In this document: positions 9,400 to 16,484 of the stretch, piece after piece
How positions within the stretch are numbered: position 1 is the first letter of the stretch
Layout of the letters: the number at the start of each line of letters is the position of its first letter
NCBI RefSeq assembly: GCF_000385375.1
Contig: NZ_ARVV01000001.1
Coordinates: 620,001 to 684,000, forward strand
Length of the DNA: 64,000 nt
Source: Methyloversatilis discipulorum
GTDB taxonomy: Bacteria; Pseudomonadota; Gammaproteobacteria; Burkholderiales; Rhodocyclaceae
Direction: 5' to 3'
The notes under the pieces: model-generated
The model's input: only the letters and a program-made list of their open reading frames with translations
What the model was told of the DNA's origin: nothing
Databases searched by the model: none
Translations under genes and position numbers: made by a program

Positions 9400-10229
9400 T
9401 GCAGCGCTCCTCGATCAGGGGTGAAGGCCCAGGCGTCCATCGCCAGCACATAGTCGTCGATGCCGGCGTGGAAGCGCTCGGCGGTCGCACCTTCGCCTGC
9501 GGCGCCGAGCGCGACGAAGAAGGGCAGCAGGTGTTCCTCGCTCGGGTGGGCACGCACGGCGTCCGGCGCGCGGCGCCGGTAGTCGAGCAGCGCGTCGGTG
9601 TCGCCTGCCGCCAGCCGTTCGGCGAACCAGTCGGCGAAGGCGCGCACATAGGCCGGCGTGCGGCCGTCGCCGTGGGCGACGATCTGCCAGTCGCGCAGGT
9701 TGTGCGTCAGGTTGCCGGAGCCGAGCACGCGCAGGCCTTGCGCCGCCAGCGGCGCCAGCGCCCGGCCCAGCCGGTAGGCGCCTTCGGCGCCGCCGCGGCT
9801 CTGCAGCGACAGCGGAATCACCGGCACGTCGGCGTCGGGGTACATCAGGCGCAGCGGCACCCAGGCGCCGTGATCGAGGCCGCGTTCGGCGTCGAGCTGC
9901 ACCGGCAGGCCGGCGTCCTCGATGGCCGAGGCAACGATGCCCGCCAGTTCGCGGCAGCCGGTCGCCGGGTAGCGGATCCCATACAGCTCGGGCGGGAAGC
10001 CGTAGAAATCGTGAATGGTGTCCAGCCGGTCGGCGGTGCCGACCGTGGGTACGGTGCTGTCCCAGTGCGCGCTGACCGCGACGATGGCGCGCGGCCGCGG
10101 CAGCAGGTCGGCCTTCGCCTTCAGCGCCGCACCGGCCGCACCCGGGCGCAGCGCAAAGGTCGGCGCGCCGTGCGGTACGAAGAGGCTGGACGGGTAGGTG
10201 TGCAGTGCGGCGGTGCTCATGGCGGACAT
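9396..10229 (-). CDS. ygiD: DODA-type extradiol ring-opening dioxygenase (YgiD-like)
   Basis: The 277-residue protein belongs to the class III extradiol dioxygenase superfamily, DODA branch. Visible ligands and motifs: SSLFVPHGAP with His20, AVSAHWDS with His55, LDHGAWVPLRLMYPDADVPV, GSGNLTHNLRDW, and SEEHLLPFFVALGAAGEG. The E. coli relative YgiD opens the catechol ring of DOPA and binds zinc. A second ATG at 10220 is an equally possible start. It is first in the operon with cytochrome b561, and a LysR regulator diverges from it. Confidence 0.88.
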   Translation of the reverse strand: MSAMSTAALHTYPSSLFVPHGAPTFALRPGAAGAALKAKADLLPRPRAIVAVSAHWDSTVPTVGTADRLDTIHDFYGFPPELYGIRYPATGCRELAGIVASAIEDAGLPVQLDAERGLDHGAWVPLRLMYPDADVPVIPLSLQSRGGAEGAYRLGRALAPLAAQGLRVLGSGNLTHNLRDWQIVAHGDGRTPAYVRAFADWFAERLAAGDTDALLDYRRRAPDAVRAHPSEEHLLPFFVALGAAGEGATAERFHAGIDDYVLAMDAWAFTPDRGALQ

Positions 10230-10264
10230 CCGTGATTCGATGACTGCAGCTTAGTCATTCCGGC

Positions 10265-10284
10265 TTGTCCGAAATAGACGACAA
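10265..10284. promoter_or_regulatory. Candidate LysR-type operator
   Basis: An inverted repeat TTGTC-N10-GACAA lies between ygiD and the LysR gene, about 50 bp upstream of the LysR ATG. Its position and the dyad with T at one end and A at the other fit a LysR-type site controlling both directions. There is no experimental support. Confidence 0.45.
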
Positions 10285-10315
10285 TCCGCAAATACTCGTT
10301 GCAGGAATCGCAACA

Positions 10316-11203
10316 ATGGATCGTCTCGACGCCATGCAACTCTTCGTTCGCGTGGTCGAACTGGGCAGCTTCTCCGCCGTCGCCCAGCAGATGGGTGTTG
10401 CCCGCTCGGTGGTCACCCGGCAGATCGCCGCGCTCGAAGCCCACCTCGGCGCCAAGCTGCTCGCGCGCAGCACGCGCCGGCTGTCGCTCACCTCGGCCGG
10501 CACCGCCTATCTGGAGAAATGCCGCGTCATCCTGAACCTGGTCGAAGCCGCAGAAACCGGCATAGCCGAAGAGCGGCAGACACCGCGCGGCCCGATCCGC
10601 GTCGGCGCGCCGCTGAGCTACGGCCTGAAGCGCCTGTCGCCACTGCTGCTCGATTTCGCCGAGCACTACCCGGAAGTCACGCTCGATATCGACTACAACG
10701 ACCGCCGCGTGAACCTGATCGAAGAGGGCATGGACCTCGCCATCCGCGTCACCACGAAGCTCGACCCCGCCACCGTCGCGCGCCGCATCGGCACGAGCCG
10801 CCTGATCGCGGTCGCCTCACCCGACTATCTCGCCCGCCACGGCACCCCGGCCACGCCTGAAGACCTCGCGAACCACGCCTGCCTCGGCTACACCGCCGTC
10901 GCCGCCCACCCGAGCTGGACCTTCACCACGCCCGACGGCCGCACCGTCACCGTGCCGCTGCGCAGCCCGCTCACCGCCAGCAACGGCGACGTCCTGACCG
11001 AAGCCGCCGCCCGCGGCATGGGCCTCACCTGCCAGCCCGATTTCATCCTCGACCCCTGGCTGGCCGACGGTCGGCTGCTGCCTGTGCTCACCGACTGCGC
11101 GACACCGGAACTGGGCGTGTATGCCGTGCTGCCCGGCAACCGGCATGTGCCGCACCGGGTCAGGGTGCTGATGGACTGGTTGGCCGAAAGGCTGATGGCA
11201 TAG
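10316..11203 (+). CDS. LysR family transcriptional regulator
   Basis: The 295-residue protein has an N-terminal winged helix-turn-helix (LFVRVVELGSFSAVAQQMGVARSVVTRQIAALEAHLGAKLLARSTRRLSLT in pieces, about 6-60). The C-terminal effector domain is of PBP2_CrgA-like type (RGPIRVGAPLSYGLKRLSPLLLDF, VNLIEEGMDLAIRV). The start was set at MDRLDAMQLF, with AGGA upstream; an in-frame TTG further up would run through the operator. It diverges from the ygiD-b561-yceI operon, which it probably controls. Its 3' end marks the left edge of the integron-like region. Confidence 0.92.
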   Translation: MDRLDAMQLFVRVVELGSFSAVAQQMGVARSVVTRQIAALEAHLGAKLLARSTRRLSLTSAGTAYLEKCRVILNLVEAAETGIAEERQTPRGPIRVGAPLSYGLKRLSPLLLDFAEHYPEVTLDIDYNDRRVNLIEEGMDLAIRVTTKLDPATVARRIGTSRLIAVASPDYLARHGTPATPEDLANHACLGYTAVAAHPSWTFTTPDGRTVTVPLRSPLTASNGDVLTEAAARGMGLTCQPDFILDPWLADGRLLPVLTDCATPELGVYAVLPGNRHVPHRVRVLMDWLAERLMA

Positions 11204-11283
11204 TTGGACACAGCCTGTTCAGGTACATTCTGGATGACCCTAGATGAGAAATTGAAGGGGTGAGGTTTTTCATCGCTGTTTAA

Positions 11284-11303
11284 TACTGGATGAATACACA
11301 GCA
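11284..11303. promoter_or_regulatory. Candidate LexA (SOS) box
   Basis: TACTGGATGAATACACAGCA matches the proteobacterial LexA consensus (TACTG-N10-CAGTA type) at 15 of 20 positions, including the essential CTG-N10-CAG. It lies about 100 bp before the attI-like site, where an integrase promoter would be. On the minus strand a short ORF (ATG at 11273, 37 codons) begins 10 bp after the box, but it shows no integrase sequence. Confidence 0.5.
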
Positions 11304-11363
11304 TGGCGCGCCAAAACCGTGAGCCTGAAACCGTTTCGGAACGATCACACCTGCCCGCTTATC

Positions 11364-11415
11364 CGGCAGCGTCCATAGTTATGGCGCAAAAATGCGCCAG
11401 AAAACAAAGTTGGGC
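11364..11415 (+). other. attI-like integron primary recombination site
   Basis: The right end reads GAAAACAAAGTTGGGC. It matches the end of attI1 as I remember it (AAAACAAAGTTAGGC) apart from one core base, and includes the core GTTRRRY (11409-11415). GTTATGG at about 11379 recalls the attI1 stretch GTTATGGAGC. Unlike an attC site it has no RYYYAAC partner 60-100 bp upstream. A perfect hairpin TGGCGCA-AAAA-TGCGCCA lies at 11382-11399. The first cassette gene begins four bases after the core. The call rests on memory of attI1, not on an alignment. Confidence 0.5.
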
Positions 11416-11418
11416 ATC

Positions 11419-11901
11419 ATGAAACCGACCGCCGAGTTAACTGTTGCACGCCAGGCAATTGCCGAAATTTCTGCTCGTTTTCCTTCTCTCCAAATGATTG
11501 AGGAACCCGAGGCTCCCGTCGAGCTAAGCATTCTTATGCCCGTCCAGCCTGGGCTTAATCACAAAGTGTGGCTTGCGCTTCAAAACAATGATGAACTGCA
11601 TTTCTCTGTCGGGCATTTTTGGCTCGAGTGGTTCCCTTGCACAAAGCCATCGCGCGTAGCCGAATATATTGCCGCGGTCATTGGCTTTCTGTCGGGCGAA
11701 TATCGTGTTCTAGAGCACTATCGCGGCGATCGTTGCGTGAGGGCAGAACTTCAAGCCCCAAGTGATAGTGGCTGGAAGACCGTTGGCACATGGAGCAACC
11801 TTCTCAGTTTTCTACCGTGGCGGCGCTCACTTCGCGAGGTATCTAATGCCCAACCAATCATTCCACAGGACCTTGCGCATAAAGCCGCGCAAGGCCGGTG
11901 A
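11419..11901 (+). CDS. Cassette 1 protein, unknown function
   Basis: The 160-residue protein, starting MKPTAELTVARQAIAEIS, is not a family I recognise. It has a compact soluble look, with VELSILMPVQPGLNHKVWLALQNNDELHFSVGHFWLEWFPC in the middle and no membrane segment or signal peptide. Base composition is much lower in GC than the flanking host genes. The ATG lies three bases after the core of the attI-like site, and there is no Shine-Dalgarno sequence, as usual for first integron cassettes. The reading frame continues past GCCCAAC into the attC site, which encodes about 17 C-terminal residues (NAQPIIPQDL onward). Confidence 0.7.
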   Translation: MKPTAELTVARQAIAEISARFPSLQMIEEPEAPVELSILMPVQPGLNHKVWLALQNNDELHFSVGHFWLEWFPCTKPSRVAEYIAAVIGFLSGEYRVLEHYRGDRCVRAELQAPSDSGWKTVGTWSNLLSFLPWRRSLREVSNAQPIIPQDLAHKAAQGR

Positions 11902-11916
11902 ATGCAAACGTTGAAC
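11848..11916 (+). repeat. attC site 1 (69 bp)
   Basis: It begins with GCCCAAC and ends with GTTGAAC. Inside, CATTCCAC-GG-CCTTGCGC pairs with GCGCAAGG-CCGG-TGAATG around a loop ATAAAGCC, with an unpaired A in the left arm. An extrahelical base and imperfect arms are typical of attC sites. Confidence 0.82.
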
Positions 11917-12183
11917 GGCACCGGTTCTTGTGGCGCTGGTGGGCGGTCCGAATCGGCGTGCGGCGCCCGAGCGGCGGCTGCGGCGGTCAGCGAGATAGGT
12001 AGCGGCAGCACTCCGAGTGCAAGTGAGTGGCCCCCCTTGTCGCTCCATGACCTTGTGCTAGTGTTTCGGGGCATGGGAGTGGCGGGCCGTCGCAGGCGCC
12101 GCCGGCCTGGTTCAGTTCAAATCAACTTTGAGGGGCAACGGCTTCGTCATGCACAGCGTGGCTTCGCGAACGGTTTCGGCGCC
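11917..12183. other. Cassette 2 body without a recognisable gene
   Basis: This is the 267-bp body between attC 1 and attC 2. A plus-strand frame stays open through it, but its translation is low-complexity (runs of Ala, Gly and Arg) and looks like chance. Minus-strand frames also give nothing I recognise. It may be an ORF-less cassette, a promoter-bearing cassette or a decayed gene. Confidence 0.5.
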
Positions 12184-12279
12184 GTCCAACACTGCGTTCG
12201 AGCGGACCGCCCAAAGCTGCGCTTTGGGTGCCCTGCGCGGCTGCGCTGCTCCGGCGCCCGCACAACTACGACGTTGGGC
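12184..12279 (+). repeat. attC site 2 (96 bp)
   Basis: It runs from GTCCAAC to GTTGGGC. The arms contain CGTTCGAGCGGACCG on the left and a variable middle with the hairpin CCCAAAGC-TGC-GCTTTGGG. The cassette 3 gene starts three bases after the core. Confidence 0.78.
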
Positions 12280-12282
12280 GTC

Positions 12283-12678
12283 ATGAGAATCACAGTTCTG
12301 CTCTTCGGGTTGCTTATACCGACACTTGCAGCCGCAGAGGTGTCGGACAAGATTCCGACCATTGGTTTTCTTCTGCTGCAAGGCATCTTATTCGGCGCTG
12401 CCGCCTTGGCGTTGGCTGGGTTCCGCTGGTGGCTAGCCTTACTCGGCATGGGCTTAGGGGCAATCATGCTGTGGGGTACTTGGGACCTGTGGCAGGAGCC
12501 CTACATGAGAACGGCAATATTGAACGAGCAAGGCATGGTGTACTTTTTCTCGGCCGCCGCTTCATCTCTGCTGGTTGCCGTGGGTGCGCTTGGCGGGCTT
12601 GTCCTTGGTAAACGAAAAGCGCCCAACAAGGCGCTCCATCGGACGCCAAAAAGGCTACCGCCTTTTTGGCGCCGCTGA
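12283..12678 (+). CDS. Cassette 3: small membrane protein, unknown
   Basis: The 131-residue protein has a probable signal peptide (MRITVLLFGLLIPTLAAA) and three further hydrophobic stretches (about 27-44, 48-63, 84-106). I do not recognise a family. The start ATG follows GTTGGGC by three bases. The last residues (PNKALHRTPKRLPPFWRR) are encoded by the attC site, a tail seen on many cassette proteins. A longer frame starting upstream crosses attC 2 and is not the gene. Confidence 0.7.
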   Translation: MRITVLLFGLLIPTLAAAEVSDKIPTIGFLLLQGILFGAAALALAGFRWWLALLGMGLGAIMLWGTWDLWQEPYMRTAILNEQGMVYFFSAAASSLLVAVGALGGLVLGKRKAPNKALHRTPKRLPPFWRR

Positions 12679-12693
12679 GCTTTCACGTTAGGC
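12621..12693 (+). repeat. attC site 3 (73 bp)
   Basis: It runs from GCCCAAC to GTTAGGC. The arms hold GGCGCTCCATCGGACG on the left, and the centre has the hairpin GCCAAAAAGG-CTAC-CGCCTTTTTGGC. Confidence 0.85.
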
Positions 12694-12706
12694 GCCACTG
12701 AACGCT

Positions 12707-13258
12707 ATGCGATCGCGAGTAGCCACCGTCCTCTTGGCGTGCGCGTCCAGCCTTTCGCTGGGGCGCGAAGCAACCGTCTTCTCATTCGAAGGCTTTTCAC
12801 TGGGCATGTCTCGCTCCGACGCCACCGCAATCCGGCCCGATACACCTTGGAAGCAGGTGATGCGTGGAACGCCTAGCGAAGCGGTACGCAAAGAGTTCAA
12901 GGCAAGCCATCTCGGGCAAGAAGCCCAGGTGAACGTCGATCTCTCGGCTTCCGGAGGCGCGGTTGAAGTGATTGGCTTCACGTTCCTCACTCAAACAGAT
13001 CAGCAGTGCATCCAAGAGGCTGTCAAAGCACTCGTTGAACTTGAGAAACTTTATGGCGTTGAGGCAGAGGTTTCCCACGAACAGACTGGCAAGAGAGCCA
13101 AGTGGCTCACCAACGAAGGAACCACTGTCCGTTGGTTTGAGCTTTGTGCTGTTGGGGCGCGTCGCTATGTCATCACCTACGCGAAAGTGGCGCCAAACCC
13201 TTCCATCGAGATGAGGTCGCCCGGCAAGCCGGGCGCCGCCTCTCATGTCAAACGTTAG
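12707..13258 (+). CDS. Cassette 4: exported protein, unknown
   Basis: The 183-residue protein begins with a likely signal peptide (MRSRVATVLLACASSLSLG, cleavage near residue 20). A segment FSLGMSRSDATAI (about residues 30-42) recalls the GMS-x-E/D motif of small SmpA-like repeats, but the match is weak. Two cysteines (QQCIQEAVK and FELCAVGARR) could form a disulfide in the periplasm. The frame runs into attC 4, which encodes the last about 20 residues. Function unknown. Confidence 0.7.
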   Translation: MRSRVATVLLACASSLSLGREATVFSFEGFSLGMSRSDATAIRPDTPWKQVMRGTPSEAVRKEFKASHLGQEAQVNVDLSASGGAVEVIGFTFLTQTDQQCIQEAVKALVELEKLYGVEAEVSHEQTGKRAKWLTNEGTTVRWFELCAVGARRYVITYAKVAPNPSIEMRSPGKPGAASHVKR

Positions 13259-13260
13259 GC
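13192..13260 (+). repeat. attC site 4 (69 bp)
   Basis: It runs from GCCAAAC (one base off the RYYYAAC consensus) to GTTAGGC. The arms contain ATGAGG and CCTCTCAT around a central GCCCGGC-AA-GCCGGGC hairpin. Confidence 0.78.
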
Positions 13261-13263
13261 GTC

Positions 13264-14160
13264 ATGGAGAAGCCCGCCGTCACGGAGCAAGTTCCGCTTG
13301 TCGATGCATTGCGTGGAATCGGACTTCTTCAACTCGAACTCATACGTCTCGCGTTATACATTGCCTCTGAAGGACCCGCCGAATTTGAAGGAGAGCGTTT
13401 AGCTTGCTCTCTGACGGAACCGCGACGACGTGCCTCAACCTTGCTGGCTATGGGTGCAGGGCAATCCATGAATACCGTTCTTCGCATGGCGAAGCTTCGC
13501 GGAATTCCCGTAAGAGATGCCTACCCTGTAGCCCGCTCCGTGATTGAAACCTTCGTGAATGCGGCCTACCTCCTGTCGGAGTCAGATCAAGTCTCTGAGC
13601 GAGCAGTCCGATACGTGGAGTACGCAGCCTGGAAGCACCACAACCGTGGCGTTGGAAGTGGGGACTTTTCTCTTGAGGTTTCCTCCGACCCCAATGCGGC
13701 CCAAACGCTCGCCACCAGGTTTCCAGAGTCCAGTGGCAAGGGCATGGGCACCTGGTCACCTCTTGATGTACCAAGTCGGATTCGACGTGTTGGCGAGCTT
13801 GCTGGAAAGCGGGCGGGTTCTAGGTTGCTGGCGGCGTACGCGTTGATCTATAACTTGTCCTCCGAGGTCATACACGGCTCACCGTTTGGTGTCAGCTTCT
13901 TCTATACAGGGCATCTGCATGGCGATGAAACTACGGAAGCATTCCAAGAGGGTACCGTTCGTCAGCTCGAAGAGATACTCGTTGCCGTTCTTCACGCTGC
14001 TTGCGGATATATGGCAGCCTTTGCTGAGGTTCAAGCCTTAGGCCGCCTGGGCGCAGCCGAACAGAGAATCTTTGACAGGCTCCTAGATGTCAGCACAAAA
14101 GACGCATCAGCTTTCCCTCCACCGTCCTCGTCGCGAGACTCTGCGGCAGATGACACCTAA
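13264..14160 (+). CDS. Cassette 5: DUF5677-like protein
   Basis: The 298-residue, mostly helical protein starts at the ATG three bases after GTTAGGC. Segments ARSVIETFVNAAYLL (about 85-100), VRYVEYAAWKHHN, and YALIYNLSSEVIHGSPFG (about 195-215) with a conserved His resemble DUF5677 proteins. These are frequent on integrons and near defence genes and are distantly like HEPN/Abi proteins. Assignment is from remembered family features, not a search. GC content is below the host. The gene ends at the first base block of attC 5, so it is a complete cassette. Confidence 0.6.
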   Translation: MEKPAVTEQVPLVDALRGIGLLQLELIRLALYIASEGPAEFEGERLACSLTEPRRRASTLLAMGAGQSMNTVLRMAKLRGIPVRDAYPVARSVIETFVNAAYLLSESDQVSERAVRYVEYAAWKHHNRGVGSGDFSLEVSSDPNAAQTLATRFPESSGKGMGTWSPLDVPSRIRRVGELAGKRAGSRLLAAYALIYNLSSEVIHGSPFGVSFFYTGHLHGDETTEAFQEGTVRQLEEILVAVLHAACGYMAAFAEVQALGRLGAAEQRIFDRLLDVSTKDASAFPPPSSSRDSAADDT

Positions 14161-14226
14161 CCCGTCCATCAAGCGGACCCACAAAAAGCTGCGCTTTTTG
14201 CGGGCCGCTTATGTCCAACGTTGGGC
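14155..14226 (+). repeat. attC site 5 (72 bp)
   Basis: It runs from ACCTAAC to GTTGGGC. CGTCCATCAAGCGGACCC on the left pairs with GGGCCGCTTATG on the right. The central hairpin is CAAAAAGC-TGC-GCTTTTTG. Confidence 0.88.
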
Positions 14227-14235
14227 CCCAGAAAT

Positions 14236-14601
14236 ATGAAGCGCTCGGACATCGCAGCTATCGAGGCACAGTTCGACGTCACGCTGCCTGGCGAGTACGT
14301 CTCCTTGTTGCTGGCCTACCCAAAGGATCTACCGGAAGTAGTAAGCGGGCTGGAGCTCTATAACCAACAATGGGAACTGGTCAGTGACAACGAGAGTGTA
14401 AGGAAGGGGCCGCTATGGGGAGTCACCTGGCCGGCACACTATTTCGTCATTGGCAGTGACGGCGCGGGAAACTACTTCTGCATCGATACAAAACATACGG
14501 CCCCTCCAATCTTGTTTTTCGATCACGACGACCGAACGTTCAGACAGGAAGCTCCGTCACTAGCCGAGTGGCTGCCGCAGCTACGGGAGCTCCACTCGTG
14601 A
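14236..14601 (+). CDS. Cassette 6: SMI1/KNR4 (SUKH) family protein
   Basis: The 121-residue protein has a SUKH-like pattern: IAAIEAQFDVTLPGEYVSLLLAYPKDLPEV at the start, a central FVIGSDGAGNYFCID strand pair, and a C-terminal FDHDDRTF-SLAEWLPQL. SUKH proteins are best known as immunity proteins against secreted nuclease toxins, and they also occur as orphans in integrons and phage-defence regions. The ATG lies nine bases after the core of attC 5. It is complete, and no toxin gene is adjacent. Confidence 0.75.
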   Translation: MKRSDIAAIEAQFDVTLPGEYVSLLLAYPKDLPEVVSGLELYNQQWELVSDNESVRKGPLWGVTWPAHYFVIGSDGAGNYFCIDTKHTAPPILFFDHDDRTFRQEAPSLAEWLPQLRELHS

Positions 14602-14608
14602 CACTGGG

Positions 14609-14673
14609 GCCCAACAACGCGTTCAACTCGGACCGGCCTCGCGTTGCTCGGCCGGCCGGTTAACGCGGGCGTT
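14609..14673 (+). repeat. attC site 6, left part, split by an IS element
   Basis: GCCCAAC at 14609 starts an attC with arms GTTCAACTCGGACCGGCC and GGCCGGCCGGTTAACGCGGGC. It breaks at the core GTT (14671-14673). The missing end, GTTAGGC, is found at 16471-16477 on the far side of the IS. Joining both sides gives a normal 69-bp attC with only GTT duplicated. Confidence 0.85.
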
Positions 14674-16470
14674 GAGGCTGTAGAAAAACCCCTCCCCACC
14701 GTCACCCGTTCACATGCCGTTGTTATGATTCCGCATCGCCTCTACGGAGCCCCGCGATGCCGCGATTCAAGACACCCGACTACGGCCTGAAGTTGATCCC
14801 GGTCGATTTCGCGCAGCAGGTGCTGCCCGGCACCTTCGAGTTCGCACTCTGCCACCTGGTCGACAACGAACTCGATCTGTCTGCCCTGCGCGAGCGTTAC
14901 ACCAACGACGCAGGCGGCGCTCCGGCCTTCGATCCGGCCGTGCTGCTCAAGATCGTGCTGCTTGGTTACTCGCGCGGGCTGATCAGCTCCCGATCCATCG
15001 CCACTGCCTGCCGCACCAACGTGCTGTTCATGGCCGTCTCCGGCGATAGCGCGCCGCACTTCACAACCGTCGCGCACTTCGTCAGCAGTCTCGGCAATGA
15101 GGCCCAAGCGCTCTTCACCGAGGTGCTGCTGGTGTGCGACCGCGAAGGGCTGATCGGGCGCGAGCTCTTCGCCATCGACGGTGTGAAGCTGCCGTCGAAC
15201 GCATCCAAGGCGAAGAGCGGCACCCGTGCCGATTTCGAGCGCGAGGCGGCGAAGATGGAAGCGGCCGTGCAGCGCATGATCTGTGAGCAGAAGGCGCGCG
15301 ATGCCGCCGGCTGCGACGACGAGGCAGCCCGTGCGCAGCGCACCCGCGAAAGACTTTCAAGCGAAGCGGCAAAGATCCGAGACTGGCTTGCGCGCCACCC
15401 GGACGACCGACGCGGCGCCAAGGGCGCGGTTCGCCTCTCGAATCGTACCGACAACGAATCGGCCAAGATGGCCACCGCCAAGGGCGTGCTCCAGGGCTAT
15501 ACCGGCGTGGCCGCCGTCGATGCCGCCCACCAGATCGTGGTCAATGCGCAGGCGCACGGCACCGGATCGGAACAGGAACTGCTGCTGCCGGTGATCGACG
15601 CCTCTTCCGCTCAGCGCAGCCAGGACACCGCGATCTGCGCCGACGCGGGCTATCACTCCGAGAAGAACCTCGCCGAACTGGATAAGCGCGGCATTCCCGC
15701 GTGGGTGTGCGACAACGGCTACAGGCAGCGTGACCCCAGATACGCCGATCAGGCCAAGCACAAAGCGAAACCCGACACGCTGTGGGACAAGAGCGAGAAG
15801 GCGAAGGCAGCGCGCACCGCCGGCAAGAACAAGCCCTACGCCAACACCGACTTCACCGAAGCCGAGGACCGCAGCCACTGCCTGTGCCCAGCGGGCAAGC
15901 GCCTCTATCGCAACGGCGGTGAATGCACGATCAACGGCTACGCCGCCACCAAATACACCGGCGCCGCGCGCGACTGCGTGCCGTGCGAGCAGCGCAGCCG
16001 CTGCCTGCGCACGCCGGGCACAACGAAAGTGCGACAGGTCGCCTTCTTCCGCGGCAAGCGAGGCCCCACCGAATCACACACCGAGCGGATGAAGCGGCGC
16101 ATCGATTCCACGGACGGCAAACGGATGATCGCTGCGCGGTTTGCCACCGTCGAGCCCGTGTTCGGCAACCTGCGGCACAACAAACGGCTCAGTCGCTTCA
16201 CGCTGCGCGGGCGGGAGAAGGTGGATGGGCAGTGGAAGCTGTACTGCCTGGTGCACAACATCGAAAAGCTCGGGCACCATGGATACGCGAATTAGGTAAG
16301 CTGGCGGCAGAGACCGACGCCATTTCGAGCGCGTCGGGCAGCGGCCGGCGCTGACGTCAGGGGACGACGATGAAGCGAAGATCGAGAGACTGAAACGATG
16401 ATGAACGACTTTGAGCCGGCGTGCGCCGGTCACAACCGCTTGCCCCGGAATGGGGTATTTCTACAGCGTC
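14674..16470 (+). mobile_element. IS1182-family insertion sequence inside attC 6
   Basis: This 1.8-kb element has imperfect terminal inverted repeats, GAGGCTGTAGAAAAACCCC on the left and the complement of GACGCTGTAGAAATACCCC on the right (17 of 19 match). It carries one DDE transposase gene. GTT (possibly CGTT) flanks both ends as the target duplication. The insertion lies exactly at the G/TT point where integron integrase cuts attC. The element itself is GC-rich like the host, unlike the cassettes. Confidence 0.9.
14757..16295 (+). CDS. IS1182-family transposase
   Basis: The 512-residue DDE transposase has an N-terminal DUF772-type region (about 40-120: FDPAVLLKIVLLGYSRGLISSRSIATACRTN in pieces). 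Catalytic acidic residues are readable in FAIDGVKLPSNASK (first Asp), ICADAGYHSEKNL (second Asp) and VEPVFGNLRHNKRLSRFTLRG (Glu). A Cys-rich stretch (CLCPAGKRLY, CVPCEQRSRCL) before the last motif is typical of this family. The gene is intact and full length, with GGAG upstream of the ATG, so the element may still be active. Confidence 0.93.
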   Translation: MPRFKTPDYGLKLIPVDFAQQVLPGTFEFALCHLVDNELDLSALRERYTNDAGGAPAFDPAVLLKIVLLGYSRGLISSRSIATACRTNVLFMAVSGDSAPHFTTVAHFVSSLGNEAQALFTEVLLVCDREGLIGRELFAIDGVKLPSNASKAKSGTRADFEREAAKMEAAVQRMICEQKARDAAGCDDEAARAQRTRERLSSEAAKIRDWLARHPDDRRGAKGAVRLSNRTDNESAKMATAKGVLQGYTGVAAVDAAHQIVVNAQAHGTGSEQELLLPVIDASSAQRSQDTAICADAGYHSEKNLAELDKRGIPAWVCDNGYRQRDPRYADQAKHKAKPDTLWDKSEKAKAARTAGKNKPYANTDFTEAEDRSHCLCPAGKRLYRNGGECTINGYAATKYTGAARDCVPCEQRSRCLRTPGTTKVRQVAFFRGKRGPTESHTERMKRRIDSTDGKRMIAARFATVEPVFGNLRHNKRLSRFTLRGREKVDGQWKLYCLVHNIEKLGHHGYAN

Positions 16471-16484
16471 GTTAGGCGTCACAA

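Noticed and set aside
11160..11273. Truncated integrase start on the minus strand
   Set aside because: The 37-codon ORF after the LexA box starts MKNLTPSISHLG but shows no integrase motif, and its end overlaps the LysR gene. It is kept only as a hint in the findings.
11902..12678. 258-residue ORF spanning cassettes 2 and 3
   Set aside because: It crosses attC 2. The real cassette 3 protein starts at the ATG three bases after the attC core; the upstream part is low-complexity.
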